Source of the DNA: Brachynemurus nebulosus | Lineage: Eukaryota > Arthropoda > Insecta > Neuroptera > Myrmeleontidae | DNA length: 64,000 nt | Assembly: GCA_035578155.1 (NCBI GenBank) | Contig: JAPWDM010000005.1 | Span: 54,847,954 to 54,911,953, forward strand | Direction of reading: 5' to 3' | Part shown: piece after piece, positions 23,831 to 34,907 of the stretch | Layout: each line of letters opens with the position of its first letter | Numbering within the stretch: the stretch's first letter is position 1 | Translations under genes and position numbers: made by a program | The notes under the pieces: generated by a model | Database searches by the model: none | What the model saw: only the letters and a program-made list of their open reading frames with translations | Told to the model about the DNA's origin: nothing

Positions 23831-24264
23831 AAATTGGTAAAAAATTAAAATTTAATTCTATTGTTTACCCCATAACTGTTAAAAAAAATATTTGAGTCGC
23901 TCAGCGCCAAAGTGACCCAACTGTAAAATTTGGTGTTTTTAGTTAAATATAAAAAGCTGATCTATTTCAACTATATTTGAAAATTATAATGGCCAAAGTG
24001 AACTAACAGTGTGCAATAATAGATGGTAGTAGTAAAGCAGTTAGGCTATCTCACGTTTGTTGAGCTCATAGTGGCCTAACCGACAGTTAAGTCACTTATT
24101 TTATATTTTTACCAAATACAGTTGGGCCACTTTGCCGCTGAGCGTTTCATTTGGACTTTACTTAAAAAAATAATTGGTACCACTGGTGGCGGCTTAAAAA
24201 AATGGATGACAGAAAAGTGCATTTCAGCTAGTTGACGTTAGTTTTATACATAGTTATCAGTGCA

Positions 24265-26085
24265 GTCTTTAAAAAATATGATAAATATTAAAACTATTTG
24301 TACATGGGCTAATACAAGTCCAAAACTATGAAATTTTGTTGAAGGAGAAAGAATTTTAAAAGATAAACACTTAAAATGCGGTAAAAATATGAAAAAATGT
24401 GTAAACGGATTAGTGAATATTACAGCCTTCTGTATACAAACTTCAGATTTAAATGGCGAACCTCATGAAATACACGGAGAACTTTCAATAAAGGGTAATA
24501 TTAAATCAATGACTTGTACATGTAAAGTTGGAAAGGGCGAGAAATGCAAACCATATTCTTGCTATATTACTATTTTAAACCGGTGAGTGGCAAAATTTTT
24601 TAAATTTAATTTTTATTTAGTTTAACATTGGTAATTGATTATAATTTTTATTTTAGAAACGACATAAGCGAACTCGAAGAATTTTCATGCACCATTAAGA
24701 CTTGCACTTGGAAAAATCAGTTTAAAAGTGTTCTATCTACTTATGTTAACATTAAGCCGTTATTAGAACACGATTATTTTTCAACGAATATTGTAAAAAA
24801 ATTTAAATGTAATGATGATGTGTATTCAAAAATAATGAAAAAAATTTTGGAAGAACTTCCTTCTTCAGCTTTTTTTTAAACATAAGTAAGTACAAAATAT
24901 TGGACAATTTCCCAAATTACGTGCCAACGAAATTTTGTAGTTTTTTCCTGTTTTTCTTGATTGATTTGCAAGTAAAACAAGTAAAAAAGCACATAAAAAT
25001 TGTCGGACACGTTTAATTTTCGTTAAAAAATATTAAAATTTAATATATTAAGCATTGCGTTTGGTAAGTAAATAACCCATTTTCCTTTTTTTTTAAATTT
25101 GGGCAAAGGAAAATACTACAAAGAAAAATAAACAATTTAATTTAATTATCATATTTATTTATTACTAAATAATATAATTTCTAAGATGAATAGTAAAATC
25201 ATATTAACATAACCTAAATTTCCTTATAAATAAAATATTAACTTTTTAATATTTTTTAATGAAAATTAAATATGTGCATAAACTTTTATCGTCATTTTTA
25301 TTTGTTTTAATACTAAATCAATCAAAAAATAAATAAATAAATAAATAAAATAAAATAAAATAAAAAATTTGACTTATTTTTTCGTTGGCACGTAATTTGG
25401 GAATTAGCCAAATATTGTTACAATGGATTAATTTTTAAGAACCCATATCTTACAGAAGTGGAAGGTGCATCCCTGTTACTTCTTGTAAGGATAATGACAG
25501 CATTTTATTAAATATTGATAAGGAAGCATTCGAAAATATTTTTATTAAACAAGGAAGTGAATTCATGGATTTAATTAGAGTTAAAAATCAATGAATTACA
25601 ATAATGTTGTTTCGACAGTTTAATAAAGTTGGATGGCGATTTCTTATACGTATGCGTGAATACAATGAACTCTTACATAGACTGACACAGGGAAAGGCAA
25701 GATCGAATCACTGGATCCACCTGTTACGGGCTTTTCACTTACACGAAAAATAAAAATCCTGACTGGAAGAGAAAATGTAATTAATTTTTCAATACTAGAG
25801 ACTTCAAAAGCCGATATACAGAATATGGGAAGGAAAAAGAAAAGGAGGCTCGGCAAGTATTTCAAGCCAGTACAAATTTAAAAGTTGTTCAGACTGGTCT
25901 AATAGTCTGTATACAAAATTCTTGGCTAGCTTTTTCCCCCGATGGAATTATTTTTAATGGGAAAACACCCGTCACACTATTAGAAATAAAATGTCCTTTT
26001 AAAGGCAAAACAATGAGTGTAATCGACGCCATGAATTTCGAATTTAAAAGATGCTTAGATTTTACAGATAGACAATACAAATTAA
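24265..26085 (+). pseudogene. SWIM zinc finger-YqaJ nuclease gene, decayed
   Basis: Exon 1 (to 24582) carries FVEGERILKDKHLKCGKN and a SWIM-type finger, CTCKVGKGEKCKP, in which the final His is Pro. A 74-base intron (24583-24656, GTGAGT...TTTTAG) splits an Arg codon cleanly. Exon 2 (24657-24894) reads NDISELEEFSCTIKTCTW to ELPSSAFF; a one-base change in a T run precedes a GTAAGT donor. Exon 3 starts at 25456 (SGRCIPVTSCKDND). A YqaJ-type (lambda exonuclease fold) nuclease follows with shifts: YGKEKEKEARQVFQ, LAFSPDGIIF and LLEIKCPFKGK, which hold the family's SPDG and EIKCP motifs. At 26086 it is cut by a Helentron-like element. Proteins joining THAP, SWIM and YqaJ belong to mobile elements. 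Confidence 0.85.
24891..25417. mobile_element. MITE within the intron of the SWIM-YqaJ gene
   Basis: TIRs: CCCAAATTACGTGCCAACGA at about 24909 and its exact inverse at about 25381-25400, with weaker matching (AAATATTGG) extending outward. It occupies almost the whole intron between the exon 2 donor and the 25454 acceptor. Confidence 0.8.
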
Positions 26086-26473
26086 ATACCCCTGTCGCAG
26101 CACTTGCATAACATAGCGAATTTCCATTTATAAAAATCCGTTTTTCTGTGATTTTTCACCCTTCTAAGTGATTTTTCCTCTTCTTTCTAATGGTGTAAAT
26201 AAATGTCGCAAAAATTTTTTAACTCGAGACAATTTTGACAAAAAACCAATTTTTGTCACTAAAAATTACCAAAAAAACCATGTTCCAGGCATCCGACATG
26301 GCTGGCTAACGAACTTGTCCAACGGTGTGGGACTAAATACAAATATAATACATAAATTTTAGTGAATATTACTTTCTGTTTATAGGGGCCTCAAAACAAA
26401 TTTCTGCCATAGTCTCGGGCTCAAGTCGCATCATGAGAGTGGCTGTAATAGCTAAATTCCATTCTGGAAATTC
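26086..26473 (+). mobile_element. Short Helentron-like element inserted in YqaJ
   Basis: The 5' end (TACCCCTGTCGCAGCA, then TTGCATAACATAGCGAATTT) matches the start of the insert in LINE ORF2 at 39441. The 3' end has a hairpin (AATTCCATTCTGGAAATT) followed by GCTAAAA, as at 43395. AGCGAATTTCC near the 5' end is the inverse of GGAAATTCGCT at the 3' end, an asymmetric terminal inverted repeat as in Helentrons. At 388 bp, it looks like an internal-deletion derivative. Confidence 0.65.
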
Positions 26474-26559
26474 GCTAAAACCACCCATAAAACTTATAAG
26501 TCTAGCAAGTACTTAACACATTAATATTTTTTGTATATATCAACATCTAAAAACATTTC

Positions 26560-28033
26560 AGTCCCTTTTTAACAATCTTGCCAGAACTTAAACACTTTTT
26601 CAAATTTTTTTTTATTTTATTGTTAAAATCGAAACGGTATTTTGAAAACGGTTAAAATTACTATATTTGACATCAAAATGTCCATACAATCACCCCCTAG
26701 TTAATTACCCCTAGACTTGATGCTAAAAAATTAAGAAAAACAGGTCATATAGATTTTTTTTAATTTAGATTTTATTTGTAATGATTGAGTTACGAAATTC
26801 AAAAGGACATTTTAAAAATGTGTGTATTCGTTATGAGCTTTTGACTGGTGGGAATCCAGCCCCTCAAAATCGGCTCCAGCGCTCAAGATGGACAGAACAT
26901 ATCAGTTTATCAGGACGGCATTTGTACATAATTTTAATATTTTCTTTAAGAAATAGTATTTTGTTCTGTTAGTATTTTGTTTGATTTTTTCAAGGCGAGT
27001 CTTTATTACGATTTCTATTTACCAGCTTCTACAAAATAAAAAAATCATTTGTAACATTACTATCAAACGTTATTTTATTTTGACATTTTCAAAAAAAATA
27101 TAAAAGTTACCTCTTATATGCTTTTTTGGGTTAATTATTGAAAAATATTCTATTTTACGACATTTTTGAGGTAAAATGAGCAGATGTATGGTTTTTATTA
27201 AGCAAATTTCAGCATTTTAATGTATTTTCACCTTAAAATATTTAATATTTTCAAAAATGTATGATAGAATTTGTCAAAATTTAAAAAAGTTTTGTCCAAA
27301 AAAAAAAAAATGAATGTGCAAATTTATTTACGAGTACAAATGCTGTGTTTATACATGATAATTATAACAGTATTGTCACTTGGATAAAAAATTAAGTAAA
27401 AATATTACTGTTTGAATATAATTTAACGTAATTTTTATGCGATTGTAGCAAACTCTTATTAATTTTAGTAAGGTATAAACATAATCTAAATCCTGACCGT
27501 ATCACATAAAACAAATTTTCTTTGTAATTTTCCTATAAAAAATGGAATTGATAGATTATAAAGATTTACTCAACTGAGAGAAATAGAATATAACTGAATC
27601 GTTAAATTGGATTTAAAAAATCATGACACGTCACTTATAAAGTCGTTTTTTTTGTTTTTTTTTTAATGTATCATCGTAAAAAATGAGACAGAAAGAAAGA
27701 CTATGAGTGCGAGGGTAATAAAAAATGATTTCTTCCAACATATTTTCTAACTTTTCTCAAAAATTAATTAATTTAGAACAATGGTGTAAAAACATTTTTC
27801 ACGCATATTGCCTTTTACTTTGGCTTGGTGTAAAAAGAAATTTGAAAAATTGCTTAATTGTGACCAAAAACTCATTTTGTTGACAAAAATGCCCGAGAAA
27901 CCTACTTCTGGGAATCCGACGTGTCTGACTAAGGAACTTAGCCGAGCCAATCTAGTCTTCAGTACGCACACAAAATTTCATAATCATTAAAAGTTTCATT
28001 CGAGAGTTATCGCGCAGATACATAAATATATAT
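26560..28033 (+). mobile_element. Partial long Helentron-like copy
   Basis: Collinear with 41880-43195 for about 1.4 kb, including ATTGTTAAAATCGAAA, TGAATGTGCAAA, CTCTTATTAATTTTAG, ATCGTTAAATTGGATT and CTCATTTTGTTGACAAAA. It lacks the 3' hairpin end because another repeat end (CAGGGTGGAAAC, 28035) takes over at the TA site. No coding capacity is seen. Confidence 0.7.
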
Positions 28034-28324
28034 ACAGGGTGGAAACAAAACATATCAAATATAATAGGAAATTTTTCTTAAGATCAATGTGATCTTTATT
28101 CCCTCTGACCAATCATATTTCGTTTTTAAATCGTATTACTATAGATATAAAATATGTTGGTATTTGTCAAATTAATTAAAATCATCAAATAGCAAATGCC
28201 AAACTGATTTTGTCTACGGTAATATGATAATGATCCGTAATTAATTTATAACTATGAGAATACTGTATACCTATGGTAATATTATCAAAAAAACGGAAAA
28301 TAATGTTAAAAAAGTGTGGCTGGT

Positions 28325-29502
28325 GTTACATCGGCCATGATTTACATGTTTCTGATTTCTTATAGTTAGAATATGTGACAAGTTGACAGTACAGATTTTT
28401 CAAATGTTGTATGAAAATTTCAGTACAATCAAGTACTATTCTAACATCTTGAAAACCCTCAAAAGATTTTCGTAAATTTTTAGAAATTTCTTCTCTAGAT
28501 GGCTACTTGATGACAACTTTTAAACATTCACTTAGTATCATATCAAAGAAAATTCGTCGACAGTTTTTCGCTTGACAGCTATGAAATAAAACTGCGAGAC
28601 AGTTGTACGACAAATTTTGCTTCAACTTGACATATGTCATTACTATTTTTTCATAAATACTCATTTTAGTATTATGATATTGAAGTTGGCGACCGAATAT
28701 ATCTGTTGCAATATCTACAATAGTCTGTAAAATTTTGAAGCTCTCAGTTCCAGTTAAAGTACTTAACTCAGCATCAGTAGTTATTAATTCAATAAATTTA
28801 GGTTTCAAAAAATCGGTTTTGACTTGCACTTCGACATCTCTCACTGAAGAAATTATAGATGTCTCAAAAGAATTTCCACCCATTTCACTGAAATTGTTTT
28901 CATTAATTAGTGGCTTTAATTCATACATTTCAAGTATAGAATTTTCTTCATCCATTTGTTGCTTTTTTTCCTTTTTTAAGTTTCTTTGCAATAATCGATC
29001 TCTTCTAGATTTACTAAGCTCTTGGTGGTTGGTGGTTGGTACTTTTGGTAATTGGTAGAATACATGATGGTATTGCGTTTTTTTTTAAAGATCTTCTTTT
29101 AGCTGCAACATCTATAAAAAAAGAAATACCTGACTGAAGTAACCAGTAAAATCCACTGTAAATAGAGTACAAAAACTAGGTTAAACATACAAACTCGATT
29201 ATTGTAAAAACTGTGTACTTACTTGGTCGTATATAATCATCAAGTTTAAAATGAAGGAAACACACTTTCATATGAGGACTTATCTTTTCTATCTTGAGAA
29301 CTTTTTTTCATGCGATATTTAAGTCTACTTTTTCCACGTTTCCAAAAATGTTTGGAATTTCAACAAAGTATTTGGCTGGCTTCGAAAAATAATGAAACCG
29401 TAAATTTAAGTTTTTAGTTGAACTACTTTCACAACCTTGGACACAACATAACAATCTATTTTTTGATTTTGCACGCGATGAAAATGTAGCAACTTCCATC
29501 AC
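28325..29502 (-). pseudogene. THAP plus DDE-type transposase pseudogene
   Basis: Exon 1 (29502-29223) has the THAP ligands LCCVQGCES (Cys-x4-Cys), LRFHYFSKP and, after a shift, VCFLHFKLDDYIRP (Cys-x2-His). A 111-base intron (29222-29112, GTAAGT...ATAG) leads to VAAKRRSLKKNAIPSCILP, typical of sequence just after a THAP domain. After another shift, 28991-28503 holds TDAELSTLTGTESFKIL and VKLKQNLSYNCLAVLF, a helix-turn-helix region of the DDE_Tnp_4 (PIF/Harbinger-ISL2EU) group. A TAG (28505-28503) replaces a Trp codon, then the frame continues with VRIVLDCTEIFIQ, the first catalytic Asp. It breaks off near 28325, so the C-terminal catalytic part is missing. Confidence 0.85.
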
Positions 29503-29546
29503 TCCATTATTTATATTTCTATAAACAAATCGGCAAAATTCAGTAT

Positions 29547-29721
29547 ATTATAATTGACGTTTCAGTAACTGCACTTTAATAATAGTTTGATTTTTCAAAA
29601 CCAGATGTCCTACCGTCATTCGACAGATCCCAATATTATAATTGACGTTTCAGTAACTGCACTTTAATAATAGTTTGATTTTTCAAAACCAGATGTCATA
29701 CCGTCATTCGACAGATCCCCA
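29547..29721. repeat. 88-bp tandem duplication upstream of the THAP transposase
   Basis: TATTATAATTGACGTTTCAG through CGACAGATCCC occurs twice in a row with one clear difference. It lies just 5' (minus sense) of the transposase, where transposon subterminal sequence would be expected. Confidence 0.9.
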
Positions 29722-29766
29722 TATAGATGTGGTTTTATTTTTGTTGATATTTATATCACTGTGAAA

Positions 29767-30300
29767 CTAATAAGCATTTTTTGTGATAAAATATTCAAGA
29801 CTTGCAATTGGAATAAAATGTGTTAATTTCTCACATGACGTCATTTTTCGACATGTGTTATGTGATATTTGGATTTGAGACTTGACCCCCTGGTGTTTAA
29901 AAATCAGACTATTCTTAAAGTACATTTGCTGAAATGTCATTAATGATTTGAACTTTATAGAGCTACATTTACATACAATTGATTTGTTTCTTCCATTCGT
30001 TGACAGTTCTCTAGTTATTTCATGACATTTTACCATTCAAATTTGACGTTTATATACTGTAAATTGTAATATTCATTAACTCATTCACTCATTTTCTCAT
30101 ATTTTTACCATATTTTAACTATTTTTTAGATACAAAATTCTCTCTCCTTCAACAAAATTTCTTTGCTTCGAACTTGTCAATTCATGTACAAATAATTTTA
30201 ATATTTATAATTTTTTCTTCATATCGCATTAACTATTGCATATAAAACTAATGTCAATGCACTTTTCCGTCAGCCATTTTTATCAAGCCACGCTTATTTG
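29767..30300 (-). pseudogene. Second SWIM-gene remnant
   Basis: The minus strand matches the start of the plus-strand SWIM gene: GACGGAAAAGTGCATT, AAATTTTGTTGAAGGAGA and GGTAAAAATATGAGAAAATG align with 24204-24400. The reading is riddled with stops, and the SWIM cysteines survive only partly (IVCKCSS). No YqaJ part follows. The THAP-transposase lies directly downstream on the same strand. Confidence 0.75.
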
Positions 30301-30357
30301 ACAGTTTTCAATACTTTATTTATTTAATATATCAAATGGGTCACTTAGAATTACCAA

Positions 30358-30430
30358 ATGCAATAAAATCTCACTAATTCGACCTAATGCGGACCATGGT
30401 CGGTGCGAATAAGCGATAATTCCGAGTTAT
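30358..30430. repeat. Possible pogo-like MITE end
   Basis: AATCTCACTAATTCGACC and GAATAAGCGATAATTCCGAG resemble the degenerate ends of pogo/Tigger-type MITEs such as the one at 52218, but no partner end is evident. Confidence 0.3.
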
Positions 30431-31809
30431 GGAACACTTCTAAAATCACGTGTAATCCTGATTTTTACGGACATCGTGTACTCAATTTATATAAAGGAGG
30501 GGTTCTAATAAGGCCATTTATCGGGCCCCCTGAATTAAATTTCTTAAAGTTTATGATCGAGTCCATTTTTATATTTTTTTTAAAATCTTGAAGATGTAAG
30601 GTTTTTAAAAATATATATTTTTTTTGTATGTATAACGAAGTCAATGATTATTTTTTTTTATTCCGTTTTAAATATAGTGTTTTAGACATTTCCTGTATAA
30701 ACGAAATGTAAATTAAACATATGTATATTTTACTTATCCTCCTAATATATTTTTCAATTTTTCTTAAAAACCAGTTTACATGAAACAATGGGTCAAAATC
30801 ATATCTTACGTGACTTTTTCCGTTTTTTACGATGGTGTAAAAAATTTGAAAAACGAAATTTCAAATTCTGAAGCTTTTTGAAAAGATGTTTTATATCTTT
30901 GAATTCACTACCATATCACTGATTTGTATGAATAAAATTTCAACTTGAAGCTTCTTTTCGCATGGTTTTCCTGGGATTTGTTTTGAAAAAAAATTAAATA
31001 AGATTAAATTGCGTTTCTAACTGAATCCTAAATTAATTTCATATTTTGAGTTCTATTACAAAACTTCAGCTCTTTGCACTAGGTTTAAAAAATTTATAAC
31101 CTTTAAATTCTTTATAAATATTTATTTTCTCAGCATTCCAAAGTGAGAGAATTGATAACCATGAGTGACAGGGCCCCGCCCGGTGGACGCCCGTGATAGA
31201 AGAACTAATAAATTAATCATCAGTTAAGTTACCCATTATAAAGAATTTTTGCAACAAAAATTCCAAGACATATTCATACATATGCATATTTACTGTAGGC
31301 AAGTTTTTTGCAAATAGATAAACAAAAAAGTATGTACGTGTGTATCACTTCTATTATTTATGATCAATGAGAGGGAACAAAAACGTATGCGTATTGTGAA
31401 GTATTATTTCAATTATTATAAACCGTTATATTAACACAATCACCAAAGTAAGGCATGTTAACCTTCAAGCTGAATAGAAAAAAAATTAAAAAATGTGAAA
31501 TAGAGCATAAGAAAAAAAAATTAATTTTTATTTGGTCGAGAAATTTTTTCATTCTAGCAAATAGACTATGAAGTAATAAAACATTACACATTAAATTTAA
31601 AGCTAGAGATCACAACATAAGGTCTACAATTCTGCTGAAGGTGAAATAGCGATGACTTCAATCCAAGCGCGGATTCAGAGAATAGTCATGGGATCCGAAT
31701 TTCCCCCTGGACGACGAAAAATTTGAATTTTATCTTAGTTTTTTAAATACTATCTTAGCTTTATTTCAAATATGCAAAGGTTTGTATAGGTTCTACATTA
31801 AAACTTTTT
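30431..31809. other. AT-rich gap with one repeat scrap
   Basis: No gene is recognised. At 31160-31200, GACAGGGCCCCGCCCGGTGG followed by CCGTGATAG resembles the start of the element at 36965 (GCAGCGGGGCCCCATCACGG), suggesting a decayed end of that family. Confidence 0.4.
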
Positions 31810-32170
31810 AATCCATAGAAAGCCCCCACTTAACAATCCACTAGGGCCGTTAGAGGAGAAATTGTTAAATGAGAAAGTCTTAGGTCATGGGCATCAATGC
31901 TTTGATTTATATATTTATATAATTTACTGTTACAAACTGTTATTTAAACAACGAAACTTCAATACATAAATTTTTATCACAAGATAACAGGGGATAAACA
32001 ATAGAAAAGACACACAAGAGTTAAATTGTAAACGGCATACTAATACACTCAAAGATATTCGTTTTGAAACACGAAGCGGTACCATTGTACATATATTTTG
32101 TGGTGACGTAATTGTTAAATGAGAGCGTACGTCATGGGAGCCTGCTATGTATTTTTTAACGTTAGTTTGG
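31810..32170. repeat. Dispersed repeat (AAGCCCCCACTTAACAAT type)
   Basis: AGAGGAGAAATTGTTAAATG and its surroundings match 55530-55680 (GGAGGAGAAATTGTTAAAGG). TTGTTAAATGAGA recurs at 32108. It resembles pogo-type MITE sequence, but ends are not defined. Confidence 0.6.
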
Positions 32171-32395
32171 GGACATTTTTTTTAAAAAAGGTGAGTAAAG
32201 ATCGACCATTTTTTGCTCATCGGCCCATCATTCTTATATTACTTTTCTTTAAATGTTTGTAACTGGCAATGCTGAATTTACAAGTGTTTAGTACCTAAAG
32301 CAAGTTGTTAACCTAAGTAACAGAACTAAATATTTATATTTAGTATTTATAATTATATAAGAATTGTCCCAAATATATCCCTAAAAATTAAAAAT

Positions 32396-32480
32396 TCAGG
32401 TGATCCAGAATTTTGTAACGTAATTGCTAGCGCTGATAAGACGGTCAAAAATAATGAGACCATTTGATATACACTTTTTT
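32396..32480. repeat. Dispersed repeat fragment, second copy
   Basis: Matches 18096-18160 (CGTAATTGCTAG, GCTGATA, TCAAAAA.TAATG). It is followed by a short AAT trinucleotide run at 32500-32520. Confidence 0.55.
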
Positions 32481-32589
32481 TCAAAACTTGATACTTATAA
32501 TAATAATAATAATAATAATTAATAATATACTGTATTTGATAATTAAACGTTACAGAGATTCCGGTTATACAATTCATCTACTTAATAAA

Positions 32590-32990
32590 TCTCTAACACT
32601 GACTGACTGATAGACAACGCACAGCCTAAACCATTGGGCTTAGAAGAATGAAATTTTGCACAGGAGTTCCCTATGTAACCAACGTAGGTGAACACTAAGA
32701 AAGAATTTTTCAAAATTCGTCACCTACCTTGGTTAAATAAGAGATGAAAATTTGCCTATTAAAGTAAATAATATAACAAACGGCTCTTCAAAAGCAATTT
32801 ATTTAAATTACAGTTGTACCTCCTGAGGTATTGCCGATGGAAGATTCCATAGGGTACATGCTTAGTATAGAATACGTTACACAAATTTTTAGCTCATGTA
32901 TAACTACTTTGTACCCATAAGAAACGAAAATCGCACCTAAACGAAAACAGGTGCTTTTCTCATAATTATTAAAAAAAAAAAAAAAAATTG
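32590..32990. repeat. Dispersed retroelement-tail-like repeat
   Basis: ACTGACTGACTGATAGACAA and GCACAGCCTAAACCATTGG resemble tail sequences of retroelements common in insects, and the stretch ends in a run of A at about 32970-32986. No target duplication was identified. Confidence 0.45.
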
Positions 32991-34025
32991 AAACTTCTGT
33001 GGCCTATTGTATAAAAGTACAAGTTACAGTTTTACAATTTTACAATTACATTTGCACTACTGACAATTACAGGTGTTGCATAAATAATTCTTACAATTTC
33101 TTAACTTTTTTACAATTGTAAATAATATCTATAGAAACATTTCAATAATAATATCTTTTCTGGCAGCTATACAGGGTGTTAGTGAATAAGTGCGCAATAT
33201 TTTAATGGGTGATTGCTGAGGTTTTTTTATGTAAAAAAGTTCATATTAACTCATGTCCGAAAACGCTTAGTTTCCAAGATACAGAGTGTTCAGTTTCTCG
33301 TCTTTTTTAAATATTTTCTTAAGTATTTCAAAAACGTTTTTAGATATTCACATTAAATTTGGGATACGCTATGACAGGATAAATACCCATATTCTGAAGT
33401 AGACAGAATATTTCCATTCAAACCAGTGGCGTCCGTACGGCCATATGATGATATATTTTTGAAGAAAAAAAGGGATGCCAATGATTTTTTCCAATTTGAA
33501 AATGTTTTTTTAAATGTTCTATAAATTGTTTACTGGGAGTTCAGTGGAATCTTGTGCAACGAACATCACGATTTTTATGAAACAATTAAATAAAAATTTA
33601 AAACAGTGCTATAAGTGATTTAAATATATTTAAAATCAATGAAACTAACATAAGAAGCTAGGAATTTCATTTAAACGCAAAATAAAAGTGCGAAATCTTA
33701 AATATGAATTATAATCAAAAAAATTATGGACAAAAATAAAATAAGGTTAAAAAGAAACAAATTCAGTTCAGTGTACTTCTGTTTAGTGTTAAACTGGACA
33801 AAGATAGAAAAAAAGCAAAAGTAACCAAACTACAGAATATATCAACATACGTTACATACCTTACATACGTTTATGCCTATAACATAATGTGTATTGTTTT
33901 TATTTTTAATATATAGTGTACGTAACCAATAAGTGATTACTGCTTACAAAATATAAGTATTTACCTAAATTAAAAAATTAACAAAATAAAAATATAAATA
34001 TAACAATTAAAATTATAGTTTAAAA

Positions 34026-34907
34026 ATGACTGAAGAAAACATTTTAAGTTTAACTAATGCAATTAAAACTTTAAACACAAATATTTTAAATATGAACAGT
34101 GAAATTAAAGATATGAAAATAATGCTTACAAATATGAATTCTACAATAGGGACTATAAATAATGAAATTAAAAAACTTAAAAAAGAAAATAATCAAATTA
34201 ATAATCAATTGCGAAAACAGAAAGATGAAATCGATAATTTAATGAGGGAACTTCGACGAAAAAATTTAGTTATGTATGGTGTTAAAATTAATGAGACACT
34301 TTTAATAACAGTTATCGAAATAATAAATAACAAATTAAAAATAAGGTGTACCGAACCTGATATTGAAGACCTTCAAAAAATTGGTTCAAATAAAAATGGT
34401 GATATAATTCTTGTGAAATTTAAAAGTCAAAAATTAAGAGACGAAATATTTAAAAACAAAAAATTACTAAACGATGATAATACTGAGAATAAAATATATA
34501 TAAACGAACATTATAGTAAAGAAATTATTAAAGAAAGAAAAAATTTAGTATCAGTGTTAAAAGACGCAAAATTAAAAGGACAAACTGCCTATTTAAAATA
34601 TAATAAACTATATGTTAATGAAATACAATATACAGTGAACGATATCGATAAAATAAAAGATATATTAAACGATCAGGAAACCGACACCGAAAATGAGATG
34701 GAAAAAGATGAAGTTCATAGTAAATCAAATAAAAAAACACAAAAGAAAAGGAAAAGAAATCAAAATCAGATGCAGGCAAACATAACTAATTATTACACTA
34801 ACAAAAATGAAATTGGCATTGAAGAACATCTAACTGATTCTTCTATTACAACACAATCCAAAACACTACCGACGACAAAAAACTGGAACCTCACCCAGAA
34901 ATGTTAA
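34026..34907 (+). CDS. LINE ORF1 protein (RNA-binding, coiled coil)
   Basis: Intact 293 codons. In such elements ORF1 protein binds the element's RNA and assists reverse transcription. Residues 10-75 form a long coiled coil rich in Asn, Lys, Leu and Ile (e.g. IGTINNEIKKLKKE). Residues 80-200 read RRKNLVMYGVKINE, DIILVKFKSQKLRDE and YLKYNKLYVNE, the pattern of the RRM-like and C-terminal domains of insect ORF1 proteins. The C-terminus is basic (KKTQKKRKRNQNQ), suited to nucleic-acid binding. Its stop overlaps the ORF2 start in ATGTTAA (34901-34907), an arrangement suggesting reinitiation. It is intact, unlike ORF2. Confidence 0.85.
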   Translation: MTEENILSLTNAIKTLNTNILNMNSEIKDMKIMLTNMNSTIGTINNEIKKLKKENNQINNQLRKQKDEIDNLMRELRRKNLVMYGVKINETLLITVIEIINNKLKIRCTEPDIEDLQKIGSNKNGDIILVKFKSQKLRDEIFKNKKLLNDDNTENKIYINEHYSKEIIKERKNLVSVLKDAKLKGQTAYLKYNKLYVNEIQYTVNDIDKIKDILNDQETDTENEMEKDEVHSKSNKKTQKKRKRNQNQMQANITNYYTNKNEIGIEEHLTDSSITTQSKTLPTTKNWNLTQKC

